NCBI GenBank assembly: GCA_000317655.1 | Contig: CP003940.1 | Location: forward strand, 2,055,547 to 2,119,546 | Source: Cyanobacterium stanieri PCC 7202 | GTDB lineage: Bacteria; Cyanobacteriota; Cyanobacteriia; Cyanobacteriales; Cyanobacteriaceae | Direction: 5' to 3' | DNA: 64,000 nucleotides | Shown here: positions 17,812-28,219 of the stretch, in pieces | Numbering within the stretch: the stretch's first letter is position 1 | How the letters are laid out: every line of letters starts with the position of its first letter | Made by a program: the position numbers and the translations under genes | Notes under the pieces: generated by a model | What the model was told of the DNA's origin: nothing | Databases searched by the model: none | Seen by the model: the letters and a program-made list of their open reading frames with translations, nothing else

Positions 17812-17830
17812 GCGGTTTTTTTGATTTTTG

Positions 17831-17859
17831 CCCCTCTAGTAATAGAGGGGATTTTTTTT
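17831..17859. terminator. Terminator between convergent ilvC and ftsY
   Basis: Perfect stem CCCCTCTA-GTAA-TAGAGGGG followed by an eight-T run. It ends the ilvC transcript. The T-run overlaps the ftsY stop codon, so ftsY transcripts from the other side reach the same stem. Confidence 0.85.
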
Positions 17860-19294
17860 ATTGGGATAATAGGGCTTCGACAAATTCAAAGCTGGAGAAG
17901 GGCCGTAAATCTTCGATGCCTTCCCCTGCACCGATAAAGCGGATGGGGAGGTTTAGTTGTTGGGAAACTGCGATCGCCACGCCCCCTTTAGCAGTACCAT
18001 CTAATTTTGTCAATACCACCCCTGTTAAATCTGCAGCTTCAGAGAACACCTGAGCTTGACGCAGTCCATTTTGCCCAAGGGTTGCATCTAAAACGACCAA
18101 AGATTCTACATGGGCATCCACGGCTTTTTTATCGATGATAAGGCGAATCTTTGCCAACTCCTCCATTAAATTCTTTTTATTTTGCAGTCTTCCTGCGGTA
18201 TCCACCAATAGTAAATCGGCGTTACGGGCGATCGCCGCACTAATGCCATCAAAAACCACCGCCGCAGGGTCAGTATTTTTACCGGGATTGGCAATGACAG
18301 GGGTATCAGTCCTTTCACCCCAAACCTTGACCTGTTCCACCGCTGCCGCCCGAAAAGTGTCCGCCGCCGCAATGACGCAACTATAACCCGAACTTTTGGC
18401 GAGGTGGGCGAGTTTACCGATGGTGGTGGTTTTTCCTGCTCCATTTACCCCCGTCAATAGCCAAATATTTAACTTACCTTCTTGGGGTTCAAAGGTTTTA
18501 TCTTCGATATTTTCGAGGGGTTTATCTAATAAAGTTTGTAAAATTTGTTTCAAATAGGCGATCGCCTCCTCGGGGGGTAAAGCCTCCTCCCGCAATTTTT
18601 CCTGTAGAGTATTAATAATATATTCCGTCGCCTCAATACCCACATCTGCACTCAACAATAATGCCTCAATTTCCATCACCGCATCATCATTAAGCGGGCC
18701 TTGCCCCACCACAGATTTTAATTGATTAATTAAGTTTCGTCGGGTTTTTCCTAGGCCCTGCCTTAATTTTTTGAGCCACTCAAACTCCTCCATGCTGACA
18801 TCATCCGCACTTCTACCCTGAGAAGCCAAAACCTGTGCCGACCACATAAAGTCTTCATCCAACTCCTCCTCGGTGGTATCGATAGCACTTTCCTTGAGAG
18901 TTTCGAGGCGATCGGACTTTTGCATCCAAGCAGGAACATTTTCCTCCATCTCAGGGGTTTCTTCCTCCTCTTCTGGCACTTCGGCAACCATTTCCCCTTG
19001 GGGAGTTTCCTCCCCCGACTCGGTTACAGTTTCTTCTTCCTGACCAGTGGCGGATTGTTCATCTTCCGTAACGGTTTGGGATTCCTCTGGTTCAGTTTCT
19101 ACCCCTGCCTTTTGTTTCTGAATATTAGCAAAAGCAGTCTTTGCCCATTCCAAATATTGCTCTTGGGAAGCCGAACTTTCCCCCTCCTCTTGTTTTTCTT
19201 CCACCACCTCTTCTTGAGTTTCGGAGGCTGGGGGAGTATCTTGCTTTACTTGCTCTTTATCACTATCTTTATTGCGACGAAACCAATTAAACAT
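17858..19294 (-). CDS. ftsY: Signal recognition particle receptor FtsY
   Basis: GTPase that docks SRP-ribosome complexes at the membrane for cotranslational insertion. At 478 aa it has three parts. There is a long acidic A domain (about residues 1-170, rich in Glu/Gln/Thr), an N domain of helices, and the G domain. The G domain carries GVNGAGKTTTIGKLA (P-loop), DTFRAAAVEQ, DTAGRLQNK and TKLDGTAKGG, then GEGIEDLRPFSSFEFVEALL. ATG at 19294 gives an intact N-terminal basic segment (FNWFRRNK) that could contact membrane. It is convergent with ilvC. Confidence 0.96.
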   Translation of the reverse strand: MFNWFRRNKDSDKEQVKQDTPPASETQEEVVEEKQEEGESSASQEQYLEWAKTAFANIQKQKAGVETEPEESQTVTEDEQSATGQEEETVTESGEETPQGEMVAEVPEEEEETPEMEENVPAWMQKSDRLETLKESAIDTTEEELDEDFMWSAQVLASQGRSADDVSMEEFEWLKKLRQGLGKTRRNLINQLKSVVGQGPLNDDAVMEIEALLLSADVGIEATEYIINTLQEKLREEALPPEEAIAYLKQILQTLLDKPLENIEDKTFEPQEGKLNIWLLTGVNGAGKTTTIGKLAHLAKSSGYSCVIAAADTFRAAAVEQVKVWGERTDTPVIANPGKNTDPAAVVFDGISAAIARNADLLLVDTAGRLQNKKNLMEELAKIRLIIDKKAVDAHVESLVVLDATLGQNGLRQAQVFSEAADLTGVVLTKLDGTAKGGVAIAVSQQLNLPIRFIGAGEGIEDLRPFSSFEFVEALLSQ

Positions 19295-19355
19295 ATAGAA
19301 TATAAATGCTATTTTAACGTTATCTTTTACTTTATCTTAATATTTGTAACTCCCC

Positions 19356-19772
19356 ATGTCTAATTTACCCTACCTCAGAATCGGTACAGCCGTAATAGTT
19401 GATGATGAGGGACTGATTCTCATCGATAAACGAAGAAATAAAGGCAGTATGGCGAATAAATGGGAGTTTCCCGGAGGCAAGTTTGAAGACGGAGAAAATG
19501 CCCAAGAATGTATTATTAGGGAAATCAAGGAGGAGTTAGGGATTGATATTGAAGTGGGAAAGCATTTGATGAATGTTAAACATGATTATCCTCATCTTTC
19601 CCTTACTCTTATGGTTTATTATGCCCGTATTATTTCAGGAGAACCTCAGACCCTTGAATGTGCCGAAATTCGTTGGGTAAAACCAGAAGAATTATCTGAT
19701 TTTGATTTTCCCGATGCTAATTATCAAATTATTGAGAAAATTCAGACTCAACAAATTAAGACAAGGGTGTAA
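19356..19772 (+). CDS. mutT: NUDIX hydrolase, MutT-like (8-oxo-dGTP diphosphatase), 138 aa
   Basis: Hydrolyses oxidised nucleoside triphosphates to prevent mutation, by family inference. The full Nudix box GGKFEDGENAQECIIREIKEELGI is intact, at about residues 46-69, with the REIKEE metal-binding core. FPGGK precedes it as in MutT, and AEIRWVKPEELSDFDFPDANYQII is the usual C-terminal part. The stop codon at 19770-19772 directly abuts the right end of the second tnpB element, so the element inserted at or just after the end of this gene. Confidence 0.85.
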   Translation: MSNLPYLRIGTAVIVDDEGLILIDKRRNKGSMANKWEFPGGKFEDGENAQECIIREIKEELGIDIEVGKHLMNVKHDYPHLSLTLMVYYARIISGEPQTLECAEIRWVKPEELSDFDFPDANYQIIEKIQTQQIKTRV

Positions 19773-19811
19773 CTTGACACTCCTCTGCCTGAAGGCGAGA
19801 GGATTCTTCCT

Positions 19812-20996
19812 TCACTGACCTATCTTGCTATTACAGGACGAACCAGCAATAGTAGAGGACAAATCTCCAGAAGCGTTCGGACTTAAAATCCAGGTTCCAA
19901 CGTGCCCCGTTGTACCCAAAGCTCTATTTAGAATGTTGATTGAGGCATTATGATCACGGTCTAACCTACATCCACAAGCACATACATGGGTTCTAGTGGA
20001 TAAAGATTTTTTAACTATAGCCCCACAATTAGAGCATTGTTGAGACGTATGGGAAGGATTAACCGCAATAGTTACTCTTCCCATTTTTTGTCCAAAATAC
20101 TCTAACCATTTTCTAAATTGATACCAACCTGCATCTTGAATAGATTTAGCCAAACAATGATTTTTAACTAAGTTCTTGATTCTTAAATCTTCATAGGCGA
20201 CCAAATCGTTAGATTGGATTACGCAACGAGCTAACCTTTTAGCGTGTTCTTCACGTTGCCTACTTATTTTAAGATGTTGCCGACTTAATCTATTAATAGC
20301 TTTCTTACGGTTGGCAGAGCCTTTTACTTTGCGAGAAACAAGACGCTGATGTCTTTTTAACTTTTCTTCTCCTTTTTTGTAGAATCTGGGGTTAGGTTCA
20401 GTATTTCCATTAGAGTCTGTGTAAAACTCTTTAAGTCCTACATCTAACCCAACTGTTTTATTAGTAGGAGGTATCTCTTCTTTAACATCAACTGAGATAC
20501 AAAATTGACAGTAATAGCCATCAGCCTTTCTAACTAAACGCACTCTTTTAATTTGATCATTGGAATAAAAAGCTAAATCCCATGTTCCTACCAATTTGAG
20601 TTTTCCAATACCTTTTTTATCAGTAAACTCAATATGTTTTGGGTCTAGTAACTTCCACCCAGAAGTCTTATATTCTACTGAGCGGCAGTTTTTTTTAAAG
20701 CGTGGGTAGCCTTTTTTACCTGATACTTTCTTTTTACAATTATCAAAAAATCTAGCGATAGCTGACCAACATCTTTCCACAGATGCCTGACAAGCATGAG
20801 AGTTTAAATCTTTAACAAAATCAAATTCAGCACGAAGTTGAGTATTGTATCTATAAAGTTCAGCACGACTTACCTTTTGACCATCCATCCAATAGCTCAG
20901 GCATTTATTGCGCACGAATTGAGCGGTTCTAATAGCTTCGTCTATAGATTGGTATTGACTTTGTTTACCTTTAATTTTGAACTCTAATACTATCAT
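19812..20996 (-). CDS. tnpB: RNA-guided endonuclease TnpB (OrfB), 394 aa
   Basis: Second full-length TnpB in the window. The RuvC residues are present in GLDVGLKEFYTDSNG, VAYEDLRIKNL and LDRDHNASINIL. The zinc finger is CSNC...CACGC. The protein aligns with the copy at 12441-13637 throughout but is clearly diverged, so these are separate elements rather than a recent duplicate. The ATG at 20996 follows a promoter at 21027-21054. The guide RNA would be expected to run past the right end into the mutT 3' end. Confidence 0.93.
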   Translation of the reverse strand: MIVLEFKIKGKQSQYQSIDEAIRTAQFVRNKCLSYWMDGQKVSRAELYRYNTQLRAEFDFVKDLNSHACQASVERCWSAIARFFDNCKKKVSGKKGYPRFKKNCRSVEYKTSGWKLLDPKHIEFTDKKGIGKLKLVGTWDLAFYSNDQIKRVRLVRKADGYYCQFCISVDVKEEIPPTNKTVGLDVGLKEFYTDSNGNTEPNPRFYKKGEEKLKRHQRLVSRKVKGSANRKKAINRLSRQHLKISRQREEHAKRLARCVIQSNDLVAYEDLRIKNLVKNHCLAKSIQDAGWYQFRKWLEYFGQKMGRVTIAVNPSHTSQQCSNCGAIVKKSLSTRTHVCACGCRLDRDHNASINILNRALGTTGHVGTWILSPNASGDLSSTIAGSSCNSKIGQ

Positions 20997-21026
20997 TTTT
21001 GACGCTGTACTTTTGTGCGTAATCTT

Positions 21027-21054
21027 AGTATAACAGAAAAATTGTATATTGCAA
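21027..21054 (-). promoter_or_regulatory. Sigma-70 type promoter for tnpB (element 2)
   Basis: Reading the minus strand, TTGCAA (21049-21054) and TATACT (21027-21032) are spaced by 16 bases. The promoter lies inside the element, 31 bases before the start codon. Confidence 0.55.
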
Positions 21055-21100
21055 GAAAAGTCGTCCTAGAAGGACGGGGCTTGTATCCCATGATTTTTGG

Positions 21101-21817
21101 TCAATATTTAATTTGTAGAGTCACAGAAGCCCTCACCTCCTGCTCTCCTGCCACTACGGGGGTAGAAGCCATGTTAGAAGACAATGCCCTGTCTGCCATA
21201 GCTTCCATCATCACAGGACGAGGCATATTAGCACCATTAACATTAATGGTAATTACTTCTTGGGGAGTTAAACTTAATGCACCTAAAACAGCCTGTGCTT
21301 GTTGTTGAGCGTCTTCTGTTGCCTTAGCCAAGGCTCTTCTTTGGGCTTGGGTAATGGCGTTTTCGGTGGCAGTGAGACTTACATTATCAATGCGAGTTGC
21401 TCCTACATTAACGGTTCTATCTAATATTGTACCAACTCTGTCGATGGGAGTTTCAAAACTAACTAGATTAGTGGCCGTGTAGTTAACCAACTGACGACGA
21501 TTATTATCGTAGGTGTAGTTTGGTCTGAGTTGAATCCCTCTAGTTTGTAGTTTTTGGACATTTTCAGAACGCAATACCTCAATGAGGGAGGTGGTGCGCT
21601 CGGCTACCTCTTGTTGAATTTCGGCCGCATTTTCTCCCTCTATTTCCACCCCCATTTGCACGGTGGCAAGGGTAGTAGGGATCATTTCTACCCCTTGCCC
21701 TGTAACGGTAATAGTTTTAATAATTTGTTCTTGGGCGATGGTAGGGGTTGCCCACATTAGAGTGGAAATGCCGAGGGGTAAGCAGAATTTGTGAATTAAT
21801 TGAATAGACAACATCAT
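21101..21817 (-). CDS. SIMPL (DUF541) domain protein, secreted, 238 aa
   Basis: Signal peptide at the N-terminus (hydrophobic HKFCLPLGISTLMWATPTIAQ). It is followed by the SIMPL domain: ITVTGQGVEMIPTTLATVQMGVE, VEGENAAEIQQEVAERTTSLIEVL, then YTATNLVSFET and ALAKATEDAQQQAQAVLGAL. SIMPL proteins (for example BP26/OMP28) are periplasmic or outer-membrane oligomers of unclear function. ATG 21817 is chosen; an in-frame TTG at 21829 overlaps the upstream stop as TTGA and could allow coupling. It is the second gene of a two-gene operon. Its 3' end is next to tnpB element 2. Confidence 0.82.
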   Translation of the reverse strand: MMLSIQLIHKFCLPLGISTLMWATPTIAQEQIIKTITVTGQGVEMIPTTLATVQMGVEIEGENAAEIQQEVAERTTSLIEVLRSENVQKLQTRGIQLRPNYTYDNNRRQLVNYTATNLVSFETPIDRVGTILDRTVNVGATRIDNVSLTATENAITQAQRRALAKATEDAQQQAQAVLGALSLTPQEVITINVNGANMPRPVMMEAMADRALSSNMASTPVVAGEQEVRASVTLQIKY

Positions 21818-21825
21818 TTTATAAC

Positions 21826-22224
21826 TCAATGGAATTTTTTACTCCATTCCCCAGAGGGAATTAAGATTCCTTGATAATAGTCTATTTTTTGTTTGGTCAT
21901 AAAATATGTCCATGCTTTATCGATGGGAGAATTATGATGATCATACACAGTTACTTTTTCCCGTTGATATTCATTTAGGTGAGATTCTCTATTTTCTTGA
22001 TAACCTTCTAGTTGATCCAGTTTTGCTAAGGGTGAGGAATCGGCAAAGGTGAGTAAATATCCTTGTGCTTTGTTTTTACTTTTGATCATGGCAGGATAAC
22101 CGAGGGAAAGGGAGTAAATATCTCCATAAGTCCAGCATTGTTGTTCCTTGATGGTTTTACCTGCACAGTATAAGTAATAGTTGATTTCTTGGGGTTTAAG
22201 AGTGCCGTAAACAAAAACTTTCAT
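21826..22224 (-). CDS. Gamma-glutamylcyclotransferase (AIG2-like) family protein, 132 aa
   Basis: MKVFVYGTLKPQEINYYLYC carries the YGTL(K) signature that binds the gamma-glutamyl moiety in this fold. Downstream, GYPAMIKS, VxGYLLTF-like GYLLTFAD and LDQLEGYQ follow the family order, with the catalytic Glu in LDxLEGY. A likely role is cleaving gamma-glutamyl amines or peptides, but many members are uncharacterised. ATG 22224 puts the signature at the N-terminus; a TTG at 22239 is also in frame. The stop overlaps or abuts the SIMPL gene, so they are cotranscribed. Confidence 0.8.
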   Translation of the reverse strand: MKVFVYGTLKPQEINYYLYCAGKTIKEQQCWTYGDIYSLSLGYPAMIKSKNKAQGYLLTFADSSPLAKLDQLEGYQENRESHLNEYQREKVTVYDHHNSPIDKAWTYFMTKQKIDYYQGILIPSGEWSKKFH

Positions 22225-22409
22225 TGTTGATGAAATCAATATTGAGCAATATTTTTGTGATCAAATCATACAACAAGATCCGATGTTTAAGGTTTCTTAA
22301 TATTCACATTTCGAAATGAAAAGAACTTTTGTGTATTCAGACTACACTTAGGTAAAATTAAAGTATAGATGGAAACTCGCTGAATATCTGCCTCGGCAGT
22401 TGATAAATT

Positions 22410-25244
22410 ATGAATTTACCATTGCAATTGCCGTCGTATGTACAAAAAAATTTTGTCACCGTTAGCTCTGAAGTAAAGATATTCGAGGTTATTGAGTTGA
22501 TGGGTTGTGGGCAAAAAAATCCATCAATTAATCTCAATGAAGGGGATGGCTTAATAAATTGTGCATTGGTTGAAAATAGTAATGGTTTAGTTGGATTGGT
22601 TAGTCCGAAGGATGTAGTTTCATGGGTAGCTCAAAAATTACCTTGGAAATCCGTTGCTGTATCTGAGGTGATGAGAAATAAGATTGTTACTTGTCGAGTT
22701 GATGAGTTGGAAAACGTTGGTCATTTAATTAATTTATTTTCTCAAGAAAAGATTGACATTTTACCTGTTGTTGATAATCAGCATAGGGGGATTGGTATAA
22801 TTACATCCCATGGTTTGTTAGAGATTATAAACTCGAAAAAGTCGTTATGGTTAAAAAATAATGAGGATGATTTTTCGACTCCATCAAATTTTGATGTTGT
22901 CATGAAAAATAAAACTTTTGATGTTCAAAATAATCGTTGGCAGTTGGCAGTAGAGGGTGCGGGGGATGGTACTTGGGATTGGAATCCTCAAACTGATGAG
23001 GTTCATTTTTCTCGGCAATGGAAACGAATGTTAGGGTTTGAAGATGAGGAAATAGGCGATCGCCTCGAGGAATGGAGTGACAGAGTGCATCCTGATGACC
23101 TAGATTCTTGCTATCGAGATATTGAAAGGTATTTGAGGGGTGAAACGTATATTTACCAAAATGAGCATCGAATGCTCTGTAAAAATGGTCAATATAAATG
23201 GATTTTAGACCGAGGACAAGTAATAGAGAGAGATTCGGCAGGTCGCCCCACCCGATTTATCGGTACCCATAGCGATATTGACTATCGCAAAATTATTGAA
23301 ATCGCTCTCAAGGAAAGTGAGGAAAAATATCGTCGCATCGTCGAAACTACCACCGAAGGGATTTGGATGATTGATCGAGAGGGTAAAACAAACTATGTTA
23401 ACGCTCAAATGGCAGAAATGTTAGGTTATGACCCCGAGGAAATGTTGGGTAAACCTTTATTCTATTTTATGGATCAAGAAGCCCAACAATTAGCCCAAAA
23501 ATATCTTAAAAAAAGGATCCAGGGAATTAAAGAGCAACATGATTTTCGCTTTACCCGTAAAGATGGTTCTGATTTATGGGCTATTGTTTCCACAACTCCC
23601 AGTATTAACGAAAAAGGGGAATATCTTGGTAGTTTAGCCATGATAACGGATATAAGCGATCGCCATCAGACGGAATTGGCACTTATCGAGTTTAAGCAAA
23701 GATTGGATCAGTTAGCCATACATATCCCCGGAATGATTTATCAGTATCGTCTTTATCCTGACGGTAGTAACCAGTTACCCTACGCTAGTGAAGGTATTAG
23801 ACAAATCTATGGAGTTTCACCACAGGAAGTAATGAAGGATGCCACTCATCTATTAAAAACTATTCACCCAGAGGATTTACCTTTTGTTGTCCAATCTAGT
23901 CAAGAGTCGGCCGAAAACTTAACCCCTTGGTATTGTGAATATCGTATCTGTCATCAAGATGGTAGCATCATCTGGGTTTCTGCCCACTCCACCCCAACAA
24001 AACAGCCCGATGGTAGTATTATCTGGCATGGTTATATTTGTGATATTAGTGATCGCATCAAAATCCAACAGGAGCTAATCCACGCAAAAGAAACGGCAGA
24101 GGCGGCTACTAAGTCTAAAAGTGCATTTTTTGCCATGATGAGCCACGAAATTCGTACACCAATGAATGGGGTAATAGGTATGACAGGCCTATTGTTAGAT
24201 ACTAATTTAACCCCAGAACAAAAAAAACTGGTCGAGATAATCCGCAGTAGTGGTGATAGTTTATTAACCATAATTAATGATATTCTCGACTTTTCCAAGA
24301 TAGAGTCAGGTAAGTTGGAGTTAGAAAAACAAGACTTTAATCTGCGAGAATGTGTTGACAGTGTTTTTGACCTATTAAAATATCAAGCTCAAAAGCAAGA
24401 TCTCGATTTTTATTATTTTTATGACCCCGAACTACCGACAATGTTTGTGGGAGATATAAGCCGTATCCGTCAAGTGTTAGTAAATCTTTTGGGTAATGCC
24501 CTTAAATTTACTGAAAAAGGGGAGGTTAGTTTAACTATTAGTGGTACTAAGATCGAACAGCGTCAAAATAATAACAGTAAATATGAAATTAAATTTGCCG
24601 TTAAGGATAGTGGTATTGGTATTCCGAAACAAAAACAAGATAGACTATTCAAATCCTTTAGTCAGGTAGATTCTTCCACCAATCGTAAATACGGAGGTAC
24701 AGGGTTAGGGTTGGCTATTAGTAAATTATTAACCGAGAAAATGGGTGGCAAAATCTGGGTTGAAAGTGAAGTAGGTATGGGTTCAACTTTTTACTTTACG
24801 ATTAAAATTCCTACGGTCAAAAAGATACAGCCCACAGATAAACCGCAATTATTAACTAAATTAGAATCTCCCTCCCCTCGGAAAAATCTAAAAATCCTTT
24901 TGGCTGAAGATAATACTGTTAATCAAAAAGTAGCTTTGTTAAGTCTCAAAAAAATTGGCTATTTAGCCGATGTGGCATCCAACGGACTAGAGGTTATTGA
25001 TGCCTTGCAACGTCAACATTATGATGTGATTTTGATGGATGTACAAATGCCAGAAATGGACGGTTTGACAGCTACTCGCTGGATTAGGAAAAACTATCCG
25101 AAAGATCAACAACCCCATATTATCGCCATGACCGCAGGGGCAATGGAGAACGATCGCACTTTATGCTTGGATGCAGGAATGAATGGTTATATTTCCAAAC
25201 CTATTAATATAGATAGTTTGAAACAGGTATTATATTTGGGTTAG
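22410..25244 (+). CDS. Hybrid sensor histidine kinase/response regulator (CBS-PAS-PAS-PAS-HK-REC), 944 aa
   Basis: Soluble multidomain signalling protein with no transmembrane segment. A CBS pair (about residues 15-140; VEN..GLVGLVSPKDVVSWV and DILPVVDNQHRGIGIITSHGLLEII) suggests adenylate-nucleotide sensing. Three PAS domains follow (about 170-295, 305-420, 430-550). The HisKA domain has SHEIRTPMNG with phospho-acceptor His 579. The ATPase has NLLGNALKFTEKG, DSGIGIP and GTGLGLAIS. The C-terminal receiver (about 828-944) has LLAEDN, phospho-acceptor Asp 877 in LMDVQMPEMDG, AMTA and SKPI. The partner regulator is unknown and not adjacent. The stop lies in a repeat-derived stem. Confidence 0.93.
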   Translation: MNLPLQLPSYVQKNFVTVSSEVKIFEVIELMGCGQKNPSINLNEGDGLINCALVENSNGLVGLVSPKDVVSWVAQKLPWKSVAVSEVMRNKIVTCRVDELENVGHLINLFSQEKIDILPVVDNQHRGIGIITSHGLLEIINSKKSLWLKNNEDDFSTPSNFDVVMKNKTFDVQNNRWQLAVEGAGDGTWDWNPQTDEVHFSRQWKRMLGFEDEEIGDRLEEWSDRVHPDDLDSCYRDIERYLRGETYIYQNEHRMLCKNGQYKWILDRGQVIERDSAGRPTRFIGTHSDIDYRKIIEIALKESEEKYRRIVETTTEGIWMIDREGKTNYVNAQMAEMLGYDPEEMLGKPLFYFMDQEAQQLAQKYLKKRIQGIKEQHDFRFTRKDGSDLWAIVSTTPSINEKGEYLGSLAMITDISDRHQTELALIEFKQRLDQLAIHIPGMIYQYRLYPDGSNQLPYASEGIRQIYGVSPQEVMKDATHLLKTIHPEDLPFVVQSSQESAENLTPWYCEYRICHQDGSIIWVSAHSTPTKQPDGSIIWHGYICDISDRIKIQQELIHAKETAEAATKSKSAFFAMMSHEIRTPMNGVIGMTGLLLDTNLTPEQKKLVEIIRSSGDSLLTIINDILDFSKIESGKLELEKQDFNLRECVDSVFDLLKYQAQKQDLDFYYFYDPELPTMFVGDISRIRQVLVNLLGNALKFTEKGEVSLTISGTKIEQRQNNNSKYEIKFAVKDSGIGIPKQKQDRLFKSFSQVDSSTNRKYGGTGLGLAISKLLTEKMGGKIWVESEVGMGSTFYFTIKIPTVKKIQPTDKPQLLTKLESPSPRKNLKILLAEDNTVNQKVALLSLKKIGYLADVASNGLEVIDALQRQHYDVILMDVQMPEMDGLTATRWIRKNYPKDQQPHIIAMTAGAMENDRTLCLDAGMNGYISKPINIDSLKQVLYLG

Positions 25245-25310
25245 GTGTTGATGAAAAAGTACCCCATGAAGGCAATCATCAATCGTAACACCTAATAACA
25301 CACCTTTTTT
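25241..25310. terminator. Convergent 3'-end stem between hybrid kinase and crtB
   Basis: TTAGGTGTT (25241-25249) and AACACCTAA (25287-25295) are a perfect 9-bp pair around a 37-base loop, followed by a T-rich run (CACACCTTTTTT). The loop start GTTGATGAAAAAGT also occurs inside miniature element copies A and B, so this stem may derive from the same repeat family. It overlaps the kinase stop codon. Confidence 0.45.
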
Positions 25311-26238
25311 ATAGAGCTTGGGCTCTTAGCCATGCCACAGGAAGATAAAGCATTTTATTCGGGGTAGGCACAAAGGCACGACGATTGAAAACATCATAAT
25401 TATTTTTCTCAATCACATCGAGAATACCTTGGTACAACATTAAGGCAGTCCATACAGGCCAACGACCATCAGGATTTAAAGCACGGATACCCCTTTCTGC
25501 ATCTACATAGTATTTTCTGGCTCGTTGGATTTCAAACTTCATAAGATTGTACCAACGATCATCAATGACCTTATTCAATAAATCTTCTTCGGTATAGTTG
25601 AATTGTGCCAAGTCTTCTAGGGGTAGATAAATCCGATTACGGTCAATATCTTCCCCCACGTCCCTCAAAATATTAGTGAGTTGGTTGGCAATACCAAGGG
25701 CGATCGCCTCTTCCTCTGGTATGATGATGGATTGACGATTCCAAGGGGCGCTTAAGTTGCGATCGTCAACTCCCAACACCGCAGAAGACATCAAGCCGAC
25801 GGTACCAGCTACACGATAACAATATAAATTGAGTTCCTCAAAAGTATCATAGCGGTTACGGTATAAATCCATCCTTTGACCGGCTATCATATCCCTAAAG
25901 GGTTGAATATCCATGGGAAAGCGATTAAGGGTATCCACAAGGGCGACATCAGGATCATCAATGGGTTGTCCATCAAATACTGACTCCAATTGAGTTTCCC
26001 ATAAATCGAGGGTTTCGGGAGTCGTAAACTTAGCTTGAGGGCCATCCACTAATTCATCGGTACGACGACACCAGACATATATAGCCCAAATTGCCTTTCT
26101 CTTTTCTTTGGGCATAAGCAAAGTACCAAGATAGAAAGTCTTGGAATACTTAGCCGTTACCTGACGACAATATTCATAAGACTCCTCAACGGAAGCTAGG
26201 GGGTGTTTTGGTTTTAATTTTTTAGGCAGTTGCAGCAT
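25309..26238 (-). CDS. crtB: 15-cis-phytoene synthase
   Basis: Condenses two geranylgeranyl diphosphates to phytoene, the first committed step of carotenoid synthesis. At 309 aa it has the normal length. The aspartate-rich motifs are seen as WCRRTDELVDGP and NQLTNILRDVGEDIDRNRIYLP. YCYRVAGTVGLMSSAVLG is the conserved centre. ATG 26238 is preceded by an AGCAGGGATGA leader. The gene lies downstream of crtP on the same strand, but with a 348-base gap. Confidence 0.96.
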   Translation of the reverse strand: MLQLPKKLKPKHPLASVEESYEYCRQVTAKYSKTFYLGTLLMPKEKRKAIWAIYVWCRRTDELVDGPQAKFTTPETLDLWETQLESVFDGQPIDDPDVALVDTLNRFPMDIQPFRDMIAGQRMDLYRNRYDTFEELNLYCYRVAGTVGLMSSAVLGVDDRNLSAPWNRQSIIIPEEEAIALGIANQLTNILRDVGEDIDRNRIYLPLEDLAQFNYTEEDLLNKVIDDRWYNLMKFEIQRARKYYVDAERGIRALNPDGRWPVWTALMLYQGILDVIEKNNYDVFNRRAFVPTPNKMLYLPVAWLRAQAL

Positions 26239-26586
26239 TCATCCCTGCTGAAATAATTACTAGATTAAGTTTAAAAATAAAAATAATGACAATTTTCTAG
26301 TATTGTCTCACTTTCTGACAAATTTTAATTATTTATTTCTTTAGGAGTCTAACAAAATTATTCACCCTCAACAAGGCAGAGTTACTCAAACAAGGACATT
26401 AATAAACCGTTAATATCACATTTGAGTGATCGGTGGCACAAAAAGATCGTTATTTTACTCTCCAAATTTCCCCAGTGTGGGGAATGTAAATCATGGTTGT
26501 TGATCAATCTATTTTGCTATGCTCAAACCTCTGCTTGGGAAATTTAATAACATTAAACTCCGTTGAAATAAATAATAGATTATGGA
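26239..26586 (-). other. Intergenic region between crtP and crtB, with a hairpin
   Basis: 348 bases without an ORF. A perfect 7-bp stem TTCCCCA-GTG-TGGGGAA sits at 26468-26484. It has no T-run, so it looks more like a leader or processing structure than a terminator. AT-rich sequence nearer crtB could hold a separate crtB promoter. Confidence 0.5.
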
Positions 26587-28038
<1,452 letters not shown>

Positions 28039-28219
28039 TCATTTTAGTAGTATTTCTTGACATTTCGTAATATTTTTTTAACATTTGGGCAATTTTATGG
28101 AAAATAATACAAATATACTATGAAAGGTTCTTGAATAAAACAGTATTTAATTATTTATTGATTGTCAATTGTTCACTGTCCATCGATAATAGGTCAAGTT
28201 ATCAAATTCTTTTCTAGGC

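Larger units (their letters stand above)
19773..21085 (-). mobile_element. tnpB-only IS200/IS605-type element 2
   Basis: The right end: CTTGACACTC next to a stem CCTCTGCC-TGAA-GGCgAGAGG (19782-19802), then GATTCT. This is the same layout as element 1. The left end: a perfect 6-bp stem CGTCCT-AGA-AGGACG at 21062-21076, followed by GGGCTTGTATCCC; such stems mark subterminal ends of the IS605 superfamily. No tnpA is present. The exact left terminus is uncertain within about 15 bases. Confidence 0.6.
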
